DNA of 64,000 nucleotides from contig CM056876.1 of assembly GCA_029876055.1 (NCBI GenBank), positions 2,418,001 through 2,482,000 on the forward strand. Direction: 5' to 3'. Below the pieces are notes generated by a model. It made no database searches. It saw only the letters and a program-made list of their open reading frames with translations, and was not told the DNA's origin. The translations under genes and the position numbers were made by a program. Shown here piece after piece: positions 30,858-42,721 of this stretch (its first letter is position 1; the number at the start of each line of letters is the position of its first letter). Source of the DNA: Madurella fahalii (lineage: Eukaryota > Ascomycota > Sordariomycetes > Sordariales).

Positions 30858-33800
30858 CTCTCTACCGGGGCGCACGCGGGCGGCGCACGGTTAAAACGAA
30901 GGCTATGAAGTGTTCAGAGAGCGAATCAGAGATCCGGCTTGAGTGTAGATCCGCGGGCAGATACAGCGAGGGATAAATCGGACAAAGGAACGGAAGCCGG
31001 AGGTGCTTTCATAAAAGCGGTCGTCCGGTGGCCAGTCGGGCGACAACTGCCCCCCCGCGACAGGGCGCCGCGCGATAGCTGGGCAGGTGAGCCGAGGTAA
31101 GTCCAGGGAGCCGGACAAGACCGAGATCACAAGGGCCAACACCTGGGTTGAGACATTGGCGGTGTTTTTACTGTAAAATACGAGCCTGTTTAGTCATTCA
31201 TCCACATATTTCCGGCAGAACATGCAAAACACTGAAATCTGAATTACAATGTACTCTTGTTGCATCTTGCTTGTCTGAGTCAGCCGACAGCCAGCTGGCA
31301 GGCATTTGAAACAGGCCAGGGACGCCTGTCCGACAGGCATCAGCCGACAACAAGCAACTCCATTGAAAGGTACCCATGTTGGTAGAGAGAACCGCATGAT
31401 TAGTGCCGCTGAACAAGACGATGCTGTTATAGAGCGCTCAATAACGACGGAAAATTTTTCGGGCCGTTCTTAAGTCTTAAGGAACAGAGGCCACTGCTGT
31501 CGATTCCATGTTACACTACAACTGGGCTGCCACCCCAGCCTCAACTTTGTCCAATCCACAGACGTTCCCTGAGGCCCAATGTCACCCATGGTAAAGTCCA
31601 TGCCACTCCGGCAAACTCCCTTGATCCTTGAGTATAACGCGTCCACCAATAGTAGGCCTCTTCTCATCCAGTTCCGGCCCGTGGCATTCTTGATGACCAG
31701 AGCAGATAATTGCGGCTGCCCGAGGCTAACACCTAGTCTTTGCCCAACCTTTGATGGCGGCTTCAACTAGTCTCTAAGCGGCATGTCGCAAGAGGAAGAG
31801 ACACCGCGGCTGGCCAACGCATGGAAGCCCAACAACGGATCTAACCACTCATCCATGCCAACTATCATGTCCGAAACAGCTACCTGAGGGCCACGATACA
31901 CGGTTCAGCGCCTCTTATTCCGTCATCAGCCCGCACCGCGTTCACTAACGATGCCAGCCTCACTTGACCTAGTGGCGCGGCAGTGGAGGCCGATGACGGC
32001 ATACCGGCACTCCCGATGTTTAAATAACTCGTTGCCTTCCGTCTCCAGCATGTGTCGTTATCAGACGCCGTTGTTCGTCAAATTCTCCCATCTCACACTT
32101 CGTTCGTCTCCGTGAGGCCTACCGTGGCCATATTACGCGGACGGGTGCTTGCGGCCCGGCCAATTTCGAACGGCAGCCAACGGGTCACGGCAGATGTCAC
32201 GACTGTCCAAAACATTGCTCACTGCCGCCCGTGTTGCATCGGTGTTCGCCAGTTTCCGAAACTGCTCAGCGTTTACCCTCTGCATCTTCGGCATCTGTAC
32301 CCTACCGGAGCCGCACAGTTTCCACCCTAATCAGAGCTCTATGCGCACTGCCCCGTGGCACAAACAGACCGAAGAATGCACGCCTATTGGTGACGAGTAT
32401 TTGTCACGTACTTAGTGGCAAGAAGCCGCTCAAGCGCCGGTTCGTGTCTATCTCTCACCTCTATCATCCTGTCTGACCGGCTCGAGCCGACTTGGTAATG
32501 CATTTACGATATCAGCTTTGTCCCTCACCGTCTCGATACTTTCTATCTAATGCGGCCCGGTCTGCGGAACCGATGCGGAGGAGCCGCGTGTCACTCGACG
32601 GAATCCTGCATGATGCTGTTCGACCACCGCGCACTAGGACTTGGCCGAGAAAGCTGCTGAGGGTGATATGCGGTGTTCAATATCATTCTCATCGGTTTGG
32701 TATGGCGCTGGCTGGCCTCCGAAGAATGCGCAAGCGGACCTGGGCAGCCCACTGTGGCCAGACTTCCCTTGGACGATCGACTCGACGTGACCGGCCACCG
32801 AGTAACAACGAAAGGTAGATATCTACCTGGAATACGTGCGGGAGCCGCAGCAGACCAAGTGGCATCAGAGACATGATGCCAACTGGCTGACAAATTCGGC
32901 TGGCAAGCCTCTCAAGGCCTTCTTCCACCTTCGCTGACATCTCAACTGTCGGATTCCAACCACGTGACGCACAACCCTGTTCGACGCAGAGGGCCGAACA
33001 ACATATTGCCCCATGCTACAGGCCGTTTTCTTATTTCGCACCGTCCAGGCTCCTGCATGCCGCTCAAGGGAACCTACACGCAACGATAAGCTCGATCTTC
33101 CCAGGAAGTTGGCGCCGCCGGTTTGCAACCTACCGATTCGTCATGGCCTCACAAAGATCCGTTTTCCAGAGGCTCTGGGGGTGGTACTGCGTAACATCCG
33201 GATGCTTTCGACCGTCAACCCTGGAGCCGAACCCACTGGACGCTCCGGCTGGCCGGTAACGAAGGGCCGGCGTTCATTTGTTCTCAGTACCTTGCGTGCG
33301 GTGGTCGATCACTCCGGGCGGTAGATGGTTCCAGAAGGGGCACATTTTGCGCCGGATCGCTTGTCCACACGGCGCTTCTGACACGCTGTTGGTCTGGTGA
33401 ATGCTGTCATTATACGGAAGGAGACGTACGGTGCCCGACCACACGCCATGCCCTTTTGGAGCAATTGGTGGTCATCAGAACGCCGTGATCAACAAGAAAC
33501 GGACTACCAAGGTTAAGTTGTCGCGGGCGGCACTGCTGGCAATCTGGTGCACCGAGGAGAGAAGTCCAGAGGTTTGCCAGGGGCGGCACGCCCTTGGAGA
33601 GGATTGTGCAACGTTTGTCGCCCAATTGTGACCAGGCAACGCGGACAGAGCAAATACCATCCGCTGCTGCCCGATTCGCTGTTATCAATCACGGTGAACA
33701 GGTTTCACACCCCACTGAGGGGCTCTTGCAGCCTTCCAGACACTTTCGGCAGGGCTTGGCCGCTCTCGATTTAGGCTACGGCCCGTATGACTGTTGACAA

Positions 33801-34077
33801 CTCAGTCCAAGGTTCGGGGTCCTTGGCACCCGAACTACACGGCATTTCTGCCCAGCCCGCAACGAAAGGTATCCATTCAACAATTGTCATGCAGCAGCGC
33901 TGGGTTGCTGCTCCATGACAAAGGCGAAAGCTAGCGACACTTCACCTTTCGTCCCTGGCGGTTCCTTGGCCCTAGCCCCTTTCAGGTAGTTCGTTGCCCA
34001 AGTGGGCCGACAGCTCAGCACCCCCAGTGGGCACCAAGACTCGTCCTTGCTCACAAACCGCGGCCTTGTCACATTGC

Positions 34078-34091
34078 TTTTTTTTTTTTTT
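34078..34091. repeat. T14 homopolymer
   Basis: Run of 14 T in intergenic DNA. Confidence 0.95.
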
Positions 34092-35230
34092 GTGCATTTC
34101 CATCTGCCGTTCTCCTTCCTTCTTCATCTGATGGGACACGACGGCACCTGGACCTCGCCAATGGCTGCCATGGTGCTCGGCGCCGCGCTACTGTGCGTCC
34201 ACGCTGTGTTCGTGCCATTGCTGGCATCCGCCGTTCAGGTGTGCGCCTCGGGGGATGCCGTGTATTCCTCGTTCCCAGTCGCGTCTGCTGCAGCAACCGA
34301 AGGTCTTGACTAGTGTCATGGTTCGCTCGAGACCCAGCGGATCCGGGCTCGAGTGGCACCGTGGTCGTTGCAGACCGGTGACTTGGCGCACGGCAGCGGC
34401 AGAGGTACAAAAAGCAATGTTGAAAACGAAAAGAGAGGGAAGAAGAAAACCAAAGAAACCTTTCCCATCCACCGCCTTCCAGCATAACGGAAACGCAGCC
34501 GGCCAATGCGTGCTCAGACACGCTGCTCTACCCACACCGAGTGGCTATCACACCAGTCTAACCGCTGATAACTGGCCCTGCCCTTTCTGCTCAACCTCGC
34601 CCAAGGAGGGTAGCGGGAGAGTAAAAGAGCCTCTTGCCTCATCCGGTTGCCCGTCCATCCTTCTGTGCCTGTCCACGATGCACTGTCCCGTCCTTTGCTG
34701 ATGAGTCTTGCTGCACCTTTGCGAACAAACAAGCCGTCTCGGAATTAGCAAGACAAGATACGGCACAGACCACACAGACAAGGGACATGCGTCTTAATTA
34801 AGCACACCTCTACTCTTCGAATCCCTTGCGGCCACATCACTCCGTCTGTTTCTCCTGCCTCATTGCCCGTCACCAGGCCAGTTGGCTGGAGCCTGAGTGG
34901 CACCATTGCGGACGGTGCCGAAGCTATAAAGACGATCCCAGGAACAACATCACCGCCTGTGACTTCTCTCCTACTCTTTTATTTCATCAACCCTCGCTCT
35001 CCCATAAGTCCATCCAGCCCAAGAGGCATAGGCCTTCTGCAGATCTTCTCGCAAGTGTGACCACCCATCCACACCGTTCTTTGCTCGAAACAAAACTCCA
35101 CACCGTTTCTCTCGATCCCTCTCTGCTTAGCGGTGACGAATCACCAACTTCCCGGGAAACTTTAAATTCTCGTTTCTGTTCAAGAACCCGGCACTCCCGG
35201 ACAAACTACACACACGAACACACAGACACA

Positions 35231-35248
35231 CGCACGCACGCACGCACG
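35231..35248. repeat. (CGCA)n microsatellite in putative 5' leader
   Basis: About four copies of CGCA within a wider CA-rich tract that ends 20-25 bases before the ATG at 35272. It probably lies in the 5' UTR of the dsRBD gene. Confidence 0.85.
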
Positions 35249-35271
35249 CGCCCCACGCACACACATCCACA

Positions 35272-35726
35272 ATGGGTTATAAGACCTGGCAAAGCAAACT
35301 CGAGGGTAGGACATGATTTGATTCCACTGGCCCGTTCCAGAGTGCAACACAGTCTCGCTATTGTCTTCGACATATTTACAGATTAACTAACCATTCATAC
35401 ACTTCTGCGTTTGAACAGATGCCTGCCGGGTCCGTGATATTCCGTCACCTGTGTTCCAGATCATGTCGGATCGGCGAGGTGAGTCTCGTGCACTCCCACT
35501 ATCACCGTTTCCCCCCTCGGAAGCTGACTGACACCCCCCGCCCCTAAATTCAGGCGGACGCACCGCTTGGTCTAGCTCAGTAACCGTCCTCGGGCAGCCT
35601 CACCGCGCCCGGTTCTGGTATGATGGCAAGAACCTCCAGAATGCCAAGGACGATGCCGCCGAAGTGGCGTACAACTGGCTCGTCGCGCCCAGCTCGCCGG
35701 CTACTAGCAGGAGCAGTGGATGGTGA
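35272..35726 (+). CDS. small double-stranded-RNA-binding-fold protein (dsRBD only)
   Basis: Three short exons, 35272-35305, 35419-35478 and 35554-35726, give 88 residues; no single frame covers the gene. Both introns have good signals (G|GTAGGA...AACAG and GAG|GTGAGT...TTCAG) and keep frame. The protein is one dsRBD-like fold: helix 1 (WQSKLEDACRVRDIPSPVFQ), beta strands (GGRTAWSSSVTVLGQPHRAR, FWYDG) and helix 2 (KNLQNAKDDAAEVAYNWL). The loop before helix 2 lacks the usual KKxAK lysines (it reads KNLQNAK), so RNA affinity is uncertain. It resembles uncharacterised ascomycete proteins with SDRRGGRTAWS followed by ARFWYDG. Possible roles are RNA binding or protein-protein contact; none is established. 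It stands alone between very long gene-free flanks. Confidence 0.85.
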
Positions 35727-38219
35727 CGACCATCTGGGTGGGATGAGTAGGGAGGTGGCGCGGTGAGCCGGAAGAGGATGAGAGGGGGGAGAGGAAAGGG
35801 GAGAGCGGAGATGGATGGGCTCGCTCGCTTCTTCCAGAGGGGATCGAAAATGGCCGTGTTTTGGTTGGCTTGTTGGCTTGAATCTTTTCCCTGCATGGGA
35901 AAGTTTGAGCCAAAGCTGATGACATGTGTGCTGTTTTTCGGTCTTGGGGCTGCAGCGGCCTGTCTCTCAATCTTCCCTCATCTCTTCCTCCTCTTTTTGC
36001 TTCAGGCTCTCTGACTCGGCTTCTCTTTTCTCTCTCAACTGCCGGGATCAACAACCGCCAGCAGTCGACTTCCCACTTATGTCGACACAATCTTCTTCGG
36101 CATCGATTCCACAGTTTTGGCTTCGTTGATTTTTACACCCTCCCCCCTTTCAATCTACACTACCCTTCTAATGTACGATGCTAGCATGTTTTCTTCTCTT
36201 TTTACTCATTTCTTAGGCGAGGCACCTCTTTCTCTCTCACACACAAGCACTGGAGTTTGACGGACATTGGCCATGCCACACGGCGAAATCGGATCAAGTA
36301 GTTTTCGGACGGCGGTTTCCCCAAACGGATTCATCAGCGACGGAGGAAGTTTCATTACCATGTGTGGTTTTTTGTCTGTTGGGTTGTTTTGGTTTCTCGT
36401 CATGTCAATTGGCAGTGTTGGCTTTTCTCGCTCTTTTTTTTTTTTCTCCCTTCGCCCTAATGCTTTTGCGTATGTTGTTCTGGTTTGTTTGCTGTGGGCC
36501 GCGTGGGCTGGGCGGGGCTGGGCTGGGTGGATGGACTGGCTGATACCCCAATTCCGAATTGGCTTCTCGAGAAAGGGAGGGATCATCGGGCTGCGTTTCT
36601 CAAATTTTTTTTAACCCCTACTGGACGGGCAAACAAAGGCAAGGCTGATATCAATCAATCGCGACGGTGGCAGGCAGTTTTGTATGGTGGCTGGAACTAT
36701 TTGGTTTGGAGGGACGTTTATTTCCATCGTTCCAAAGTCCCCTGATGGGAACTTGGAATTGAGGGAGGGAATCTCCGCGGCTCCGTGGCTGTCTTGTTAC
36801 CTCTTTGGATGCCGCGGCACACTCTTGTTCAATTGTGCTGTGCTGGACCGGGCGGCGGATGCTTTCGGGAAAAGCGGTCTGCCTGATCCGCCGTCCGGTG
36901 AAGCGTCCCCCGGTCGTACAGACGGGACAAGGGCGGAACGGCAGGGAGGCAGCAGGCGAATGCCATGGGGCTTCAGGGACAGGAAAAAGTTTTCTCGTGA
37001 TGTTCATGGTTAAATTGGGGAAGGGCTGGCTGGATTGGTTTAAATTGGATGGGCTGTCTCGAACATTTACTCGTTTGTTGTTACGGTTGTTGGGATTGCT
37101 GGGAAAGATACGCTCGATGACGGGCATATTTCCCGACTCCTCGTACCCCTTTTGCCGCCCATTTTTTGAAGGAATTTATTTTATTGATTTCATGATCATG
37201 ACAGATTGGAAAAAAGCAATGCAGCTCTAAATCTATAGGATGGTGATCCCCTTGACTGGAAAGTTCCGGCGAGATTGTGTTAGACAAAAATCCGGGGTTC
37301 ATCGGTCGATCAGATAAAACCAGGACCGGCTTGGCCTGGAGCAATGATAACCACAAATTACCACACCGCTCGGTGAAAACTCGTTGAGGAATTGTTCCCC
37401 GCCTGGGAAATACGGCGGCAGTTGTCGCTCGGCCCGAGCTTCAGAGGGCGACCAGGATATGGTAGGTTGACTCAGTGTCCACGTAGACACAATTCAACCG
37501 TGAAGCAGCAAAGCAGCAGCATCATGTGTTCCCGTGACTGGCGCCACCCATTGTGTTGGCAGTCGGGAAGCAGCATAGGGGGAATGGACGGAGGGGGGTT
37601 GTTTTCATGCACGGCAATGCGTGGACAGCTAACAAGCGAGCTTGGCTTGGGCAACTACCGGACTGCGTGAACCAGTGGATGAATAACTTGTCTGAAGGCG
37701 GTCAGCATTCGCTTCGTTTCACGTGCACTTTTTATGCAGCTGAGAATCGGCTGGCCAGCCTTGCTCTCAGCAGGTTCCATCCTCTCGAGGTCTGGAAGCG
37801 GTGTGTGGGGTTGGGCTTCTGGGCCGTTGCGTGAGCAAGTGGGGTTTGTGCAGTTCGCAGCGGAGTCCCGGGGCCGAGTGCCGAGATGCAGTATCTGTGT
37901 GATTACCTAGGCGTCACAGAGATCAGGCATGAATTCCGTTCCCCAGTCCGGAGTGACGCGTCGAATTGACTTCCGAACGGAACGGGATGGGTCTACGGTG
38001 TCGATATCTTCCCGGGCCGGCATGGTCGAATTGGGATCCCGGAGAACGGCAGTGAGCCCGTGCCAATTAAGTAGGACAGGGGATGTGTAGAGCACAGACG
38101 CTTTTGTGAGCCCGGCTAAACCCCGGGTTGACTGGCAATTTTTCGAGAAATGCTCGACGAGTAAAGCGACCGCGACATTGTTCCTGGGCGTGTATTGCCG
38201 ATCTCACCACACAGTAACG
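35727..38219. other. 2.5 kb gene-free, T-rich region
   Basis: Downstream of the dsRBD gene. Several T-rich runs occur (for example around 36436-36450). Frames here are hydrophobic only because of T-rich codons and show no family features. Confidence 0.5.
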
Positions 38220-39144
38220 ATGCCTCCGCGGTTGAACGTCTGGTCGGCGTGCAGAGCCCTTTCTATACGGACCCGGGCAGCTGCCCAATGGCCGCAGCCC
38301 GGGCCGGCAGCTCTTGCACGAGGGTTGGCCGACATGCCGACATCGCGGTTACCCGAGAGCAACATGCCCCCGCCGCCGCCGCCGCCGCCGCCATCTATGC
38401 CTCCCAAGCGCGAACCTCTTGCCCCGACTAGCAGCGAGAATGAAGTCGCCCTGAGCCAACTACAGATGATCGAATATGGCCTGAGCCCCCTTGATGCCTC
38501 GACAGAAGGCCACAAGTACGGGCTGCCAGAAATGCCACTACCAGCGCAGAAGAATGCGAAACACCGGTACGACGATATCGTTATGCAGGTCACAAAACTC
38601 CTCATGAAGGACGGGAAACTGGCTAAAGCGCAGAGGGTGAGGACAGAAGCTGCCAGTATGTTATTCGAGTAGAGGTTGTTCTGACGGAGGGTTGTAGGAC
38701 ATGGCGATGATACTCAACTACCTGCGGACATCACCCGCCCCAAAGTTAGACCCGTCGAAGCCCCTCCTCCCGGGCGCGCCTCCGCCGTCGCACCTCCCAC
38801 TTGACCCCGTCCTCTACCTCGGTCTCGCTATCGATTCGGTTGCGCCGTTGATCAAGATGCGAGGCTTCAAAGGTCTGGCTGGTAGCGGCAAGTCCCTTGA
38901 AGTGCCCATGCCCCTGAGAGTCCGGCAGAGGAGGAGAATCGCGTTCAGCTGGATTCTGGATGTCGTGAACAAGAAGAAGTCCAAGGGGAGTGGTCGGGCC
39001 ATGTTCCCGCACCGCGTGGCTGAGGAGATCGTGGCCGTGGTGGAGGGCCGTTCGCCCGTCTGGGATAAGCGCATGCAAATTCACAAGGCTGGTACGAGTA
39101 ATCGTGCCAACTTGGCCAACCCTTCCATCAAGGGTATGATCTAA
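38220..39144 (+). CDS. mitochondrial small-subunit ribosomal protein uS7m
   Basis: Spliced model: 38220-38636, 38698-39144, giving 287 residues. An Arg/Ala-rich presequence (MPPRLNVWSACRALSIRTRA) and a Pro9 tract from a CCG repeat precede the ribosomal core. The S7 domain starts near residue 115 (KHRYDDIVMQVTKLLMKDGK) and runs to the end. It includes PLPLRVRQRRRIAFSWI-type rRNA-binding sequence (seen as PMPLRVRQRRRIAFSWILD) and VWDKRMQIHKAGTSNRAN. It belongs to the mitoribosomal small-subunit head (yeast Rsm7). The frame is open further upstream to an ATG at 38106, but the presequence-like start at 38220 is preferred. The intron joins KAQR to DMAMILNYLR. Confidence 0.93.
38368..38392. repeat. 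CCG trinucleotide repeat coding for polyproline
   Basis: CCG-type triplets within uS7m encode an uninterrupted proline run between the presequence and the S7 core. Confidence 0.9.
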
Positions 39145-40413
39145 GTGCGAGGGGATATTGGGTGTGATGGCTCTGGAAGAGTAGGAGTCGGCCTAAGGAT
39201 CCTCTACGAATATCGAGGCCTACGGATGCGTGGCGAAGGTTTGGGCGATGCCCTGTACATTACTTGTATGGATAAATATTCAACGTCCTACCCGCGATTC
39301 TGGGGTGCTGGCTTTTCAGGTTGTGGTTGGTGGTCGGGTGCTTTATGTACTCAACTTGCGCAGTGAAATGTCTGCTTCCAACGATTACATCCTGGAATTT
39401 TAAGCAGGTGCTGGAAGAACGATAGCGCTAAAACCAGGCACATGAATCTGACTGCTCCAGGTCCCCGGTCCGGTCCAGGCCGGGCCAGCCGGAAGACGCA
39501 AGGCACGGGTTGCATTTGCCGTTCAGCCCCCCGTCCACCAGTGGCGTCCGGGCACTTCCGCTGGTGCGGATGCGCGTCACACCTTTGGGACCTCGTCTAA
39601 ATCAGCCATGTCTGCGGAGGTACGTCCAGCACCTGGATCAAACCAAGAAGTAAAATCTGGCTTGTCTCCTGAGCCTGTCTTAGTGCCTTGCCTCGATTGT
39701 TATCTCCGTCTCATTCCCTTCCCTAGCCACAACATGTATTAGTGGGCTTGATATGTAGTTAGATAGGACCGGTCTATGCGCAGAGTTCATATCGAGTTCG
39801 CATCCTGGGGCAGTGACCCACCGGGCCCTCTCCACCCCCGCACGTCATCCACTGCGAAGGCGCTGTTCAGATTGATGAATGTTGAAAAAGCCTGTGTCCC
39901 CTTAACCCCGCCGATTCAGGTGCCGTTTGCTTGAGTTTTCTGCTTATCCGATAGCTGCGGCCAAAGCTCTGCATATCTCCGACGGAGTTATATATTACGC
40001 AGTTAATCGGCACGCAGATTAAGCACGTTTCTTACGGCCCCTTGCCGCTTGTTCGCCAGCTCTTGGCCTTGCCAACTGTGCTTGGCAGAACGGAACCCCG
40101 TCTTGCGCCTCCTCAGACTCGTCTTGGCAGCACCTTCGGACGGAGAAGCAAAAACAGCTGCCCCGCCATGATCTGAGGTTCGACAAAGAGTGAACTCGCC
40201 CTACACCAAAACACAATGCTATTTCAGCGATTCGCGTTCATTCGGAATCCGCCTCGTATCCTGCCTCGTTGACGACCGTCGGGCGGTGCAACAGCGAGCT
40301 ACCGCCTAGTCATCCGATCCCCGCGGCGACCTTGCCGCTCTACTTGGTTGCGCTGCACACACATTCACAGCTAGCAACACCGTCACCGGAGCAGATCGCT
40401 GAAGCTGCCCGCC
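39145..40413. other. intergenic, 1.3 kb
   Basis: Between two plus-strand genes: the uS7m 3' region and the UspA-protein promoter. No gene, RNA or repeat supported. Confidence 0.5.
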
Positions 40414-42721
40414 ATGGCCCGGCATCAAGCGATGTCGATGGAGGCGATGCTCGATGAAGAGAGAAGAGAGGTGCTTGCGCTTTTAGAGGGGACTTCGAAT
40501 CAGCGACCCAGACCGCCCAGCTCGCTGGACGCCCGCTCCCCGTCCCCATACACAACACCCCGCTCCCCGGTGCGCAGCATGTTAGATATTGGTGATGCCC
40601 CTTCGTCCCCTCTACTTCGCTCCCCAGTCTCCCCCATGAATCTTAGTACTAAGACTACCTCCCCGCAATTAGCCCCTGTGAGGAGCATGCTCGATGTTGA
40701 CAGCCCCACGCCACCGCCAGTCCGGAGCATGCTGGACATTGACACCCCACCCCCACCCGGAGCAAAGCAGGTGCTGAGTACGCCGTCGTCACCGACTGAC
40801 CCGAGCTCTCGCGCCAATTCTACCAGTCATACTCATCCCAGGAGCATGTCGGATGCTGCCATCAGGCCAGTCGACTTTGGACCCCGCTCGAACACGGCTA
40901 GGCATGATCCGACCTCGGAGTACCAGTTCGCTGGAATCATCACGAACAACGCGGGCCAAGCCCTCCCGAAACGGGTCACGCAAGGCGGCAAACGCGCCAG
41001 TGCCATGGCCGAAGTAATGAGAGGAAACGATGTAGCAGGCCTGGTTCTTCCCGGCGACAGGGGCCGCCATCACTCCTCGGCCGGACCGTCCATGCGTCTT
41101 TCGAACAAATCAAAGTCACCGCATAATCGCCTGGGCATGCGGTCTCACTCCCCTCGCTCCTCGATGATAGGCCGTCCTTTGAGTCCCGCCGGCCAAACAA
41201 TGCTGGGCGACAATCAGAACGTTGATTACAACAATGCCTACAGACGTCTATCGGATGCCGCTCTCGCACGCTCCGGGGGGAGCCTGTCGGAACTGGGACG
41301 GCGGAAGAGATCAAACGATGCGGCCAGAAACGGGAGGTTAGCTAAGGACTACCTGGGCCCGGACGGCGAGCTGCTGGCCGAGGATAGCAGCGACGACAAT
41401 GGAGGGAGCTCGTCTGACGAGGAGAACGAGCGCGGGAGGAAGACTGCTCGGAGCTTTGACAATCTCAAGTCGCCCGACGGGCCCGAGTCTTCAGGGTCGC
41501 AGAAGAAGGTGCGCAGCCTGCTGGCAGCGGCTGAGGAAGAACGTAAGTGATCGATTAGGCGGGGCTGTTCACGGCGCAAAAGGGGTGGGATTGCTGACCG
41601 TACCGAGCAGGCGTCCAAGTAGCCGCGCAGCAGCCTACATACCAATACAGGTCGTTGCTCGATGAGCCGGAAATCACAGTGACGGCGCCGTCTGGCGAGC
41701 GGGTGAAGCACAGCAAACCCGTCATACACCCAGCCACGAGCTTTGATCTCCCTCCGAGGACCGGCTCGCGCACGCCCATAGACTCGGACACAGAGGCGGA
41801 CATTACCGACATCAAGCGAGCACAGAAGCTATCTTTTTCCATGACGCAAATCATGGACACGCCCGAGTCTCACCGCACAATCCAGATCATCACCCGCGGC
41901 GAGTACGCCAAGCTCGTCCAAGACGCCGAAGAAGAGCACCGGCCTCCGCGCAAGTACCTAGTAGCGACAGACCTTAGCGACGAGTCGACACACGCGCTTG
42001 AATGGGCCATTGGCACCGTCCTGCGAGACGGCGACACGCTTCTGGCCATCTACTGCGTCGACGAGGAGACGGGCATTGTGGCGGGGGACAGCAACGCGGC
42101 GGTGCCCGACGAGCCCAAGGCGATGAAGGAGCAGGCGGCGGCCATCAATGCCGTGACGGCCAGCAAGACGCCCGTCACGCCAAGCGGCACCAACCTACCG
42201 CTCCACACGCGCTCCACGCCGCTATCCCAGGCGTCGGAGGCGAGCATCTCGCCCGCGCCGTCGAGCAGGGAGCGCAGCAAAGCGGAGGAGGAGCGGTACC
42301 GCGCGGTGCAGGAGATCAGCGAGCGCGTAACCAAGCTCCTGCGCAAGACGAGGCTGCAGGTGAGGGTCATTGTCGAGGTGTTGCATTGCAAGAACCCCAA
42401 GCACTTGATTACCGAGGTGATTGACCTGGTGAATCCCACTTTGGTCATCTTGGGGAGCAGGGGGCGGAGCGCGCTCAAGGGGTATGTACTCTCTCATTCC
42501 TTTTGTTCCCATTTTTAGACAGTAACTGACGTATATTGTACGCCAGTGTCATATTGGGCTCGTTTTCCAACTACTTGGTCACCAAGAGCTCGGTGCCCGT
42601 CATGGTGGCTAGGAAGCGCCTGAGGAAGCAAGGCAAGTATAAGCGGGTGCCGTCTACGCACCAGGTCAATAATATCCATAACCCGGCGGCTCGGAGCTTG
42701 GCAAACGCAAAGATTGATTAG
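40414..42721 (+). CDS. universal stress protein (UspA) domain protein with long disordered N-terminus
   Basis: Spliced model: 40414-41542, 41611-42481, 42547-42721, giving 724 residues; the start has an ideal context (GCCATGG). About 450 N-terminal residues are disordered, Ser/Pro/Arg-rich, and carry a repeated VRSMLD(I/V) motif near residues 53, 89 and 103, with related AMLDE near 11 and RSLLDE near 391. The UspA fold begins near residue 495 (RKYLVATDLSDESTHALEWA) and ends with ILGSRGRSALKG joined to VILGSFSNYLVTKSSVPVMV. This matches the G-x2-G-x9-G(S/T) nucleotide-binding loop. An insert of about 80 residues splits the domain. Filamentous fungi keep one or two such long USP proteins; a stress or signalling role is inferred. 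Confidence 0.93.

Larger units (their letters stand above)
30858..35271. other. 4.4 kb gene-free region
   Basis: The largest stretch without a recognisable gene. Frames are short and lack domains. It contains a T14 run (34078-34091) and the hairpin GCCTGTCCGACAGGC near 31325. It ends in a CA-rich leader before the dsRBD gene. It could hold a long promoter or leader for that gene, an untranslated RNA or a degraded insertion; the sequence alone does not decide. Confidence 0.5.

Noticed and set aside
31320..31340. GCCTGTCCGACAGGC hairpin as a possible terminator or mobile-element end
   Set aside because: Single short palindrome without a partner repeat, target duplication or T tract.
34826..35386. 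Plus-strand open frame of 186 codons over the dsRBD gene's leader
   Set aside because: It runs through CA repeats and the first exon in the wrong frame; the spliced dsRBD model explains the region better.
36267..36614. Hydrophobic plus-strand frame resembling a membrane protein
   Set aside because: Hydrophobicity comes from T-rich codons in a T-rich region; no start context or conserved pattern.
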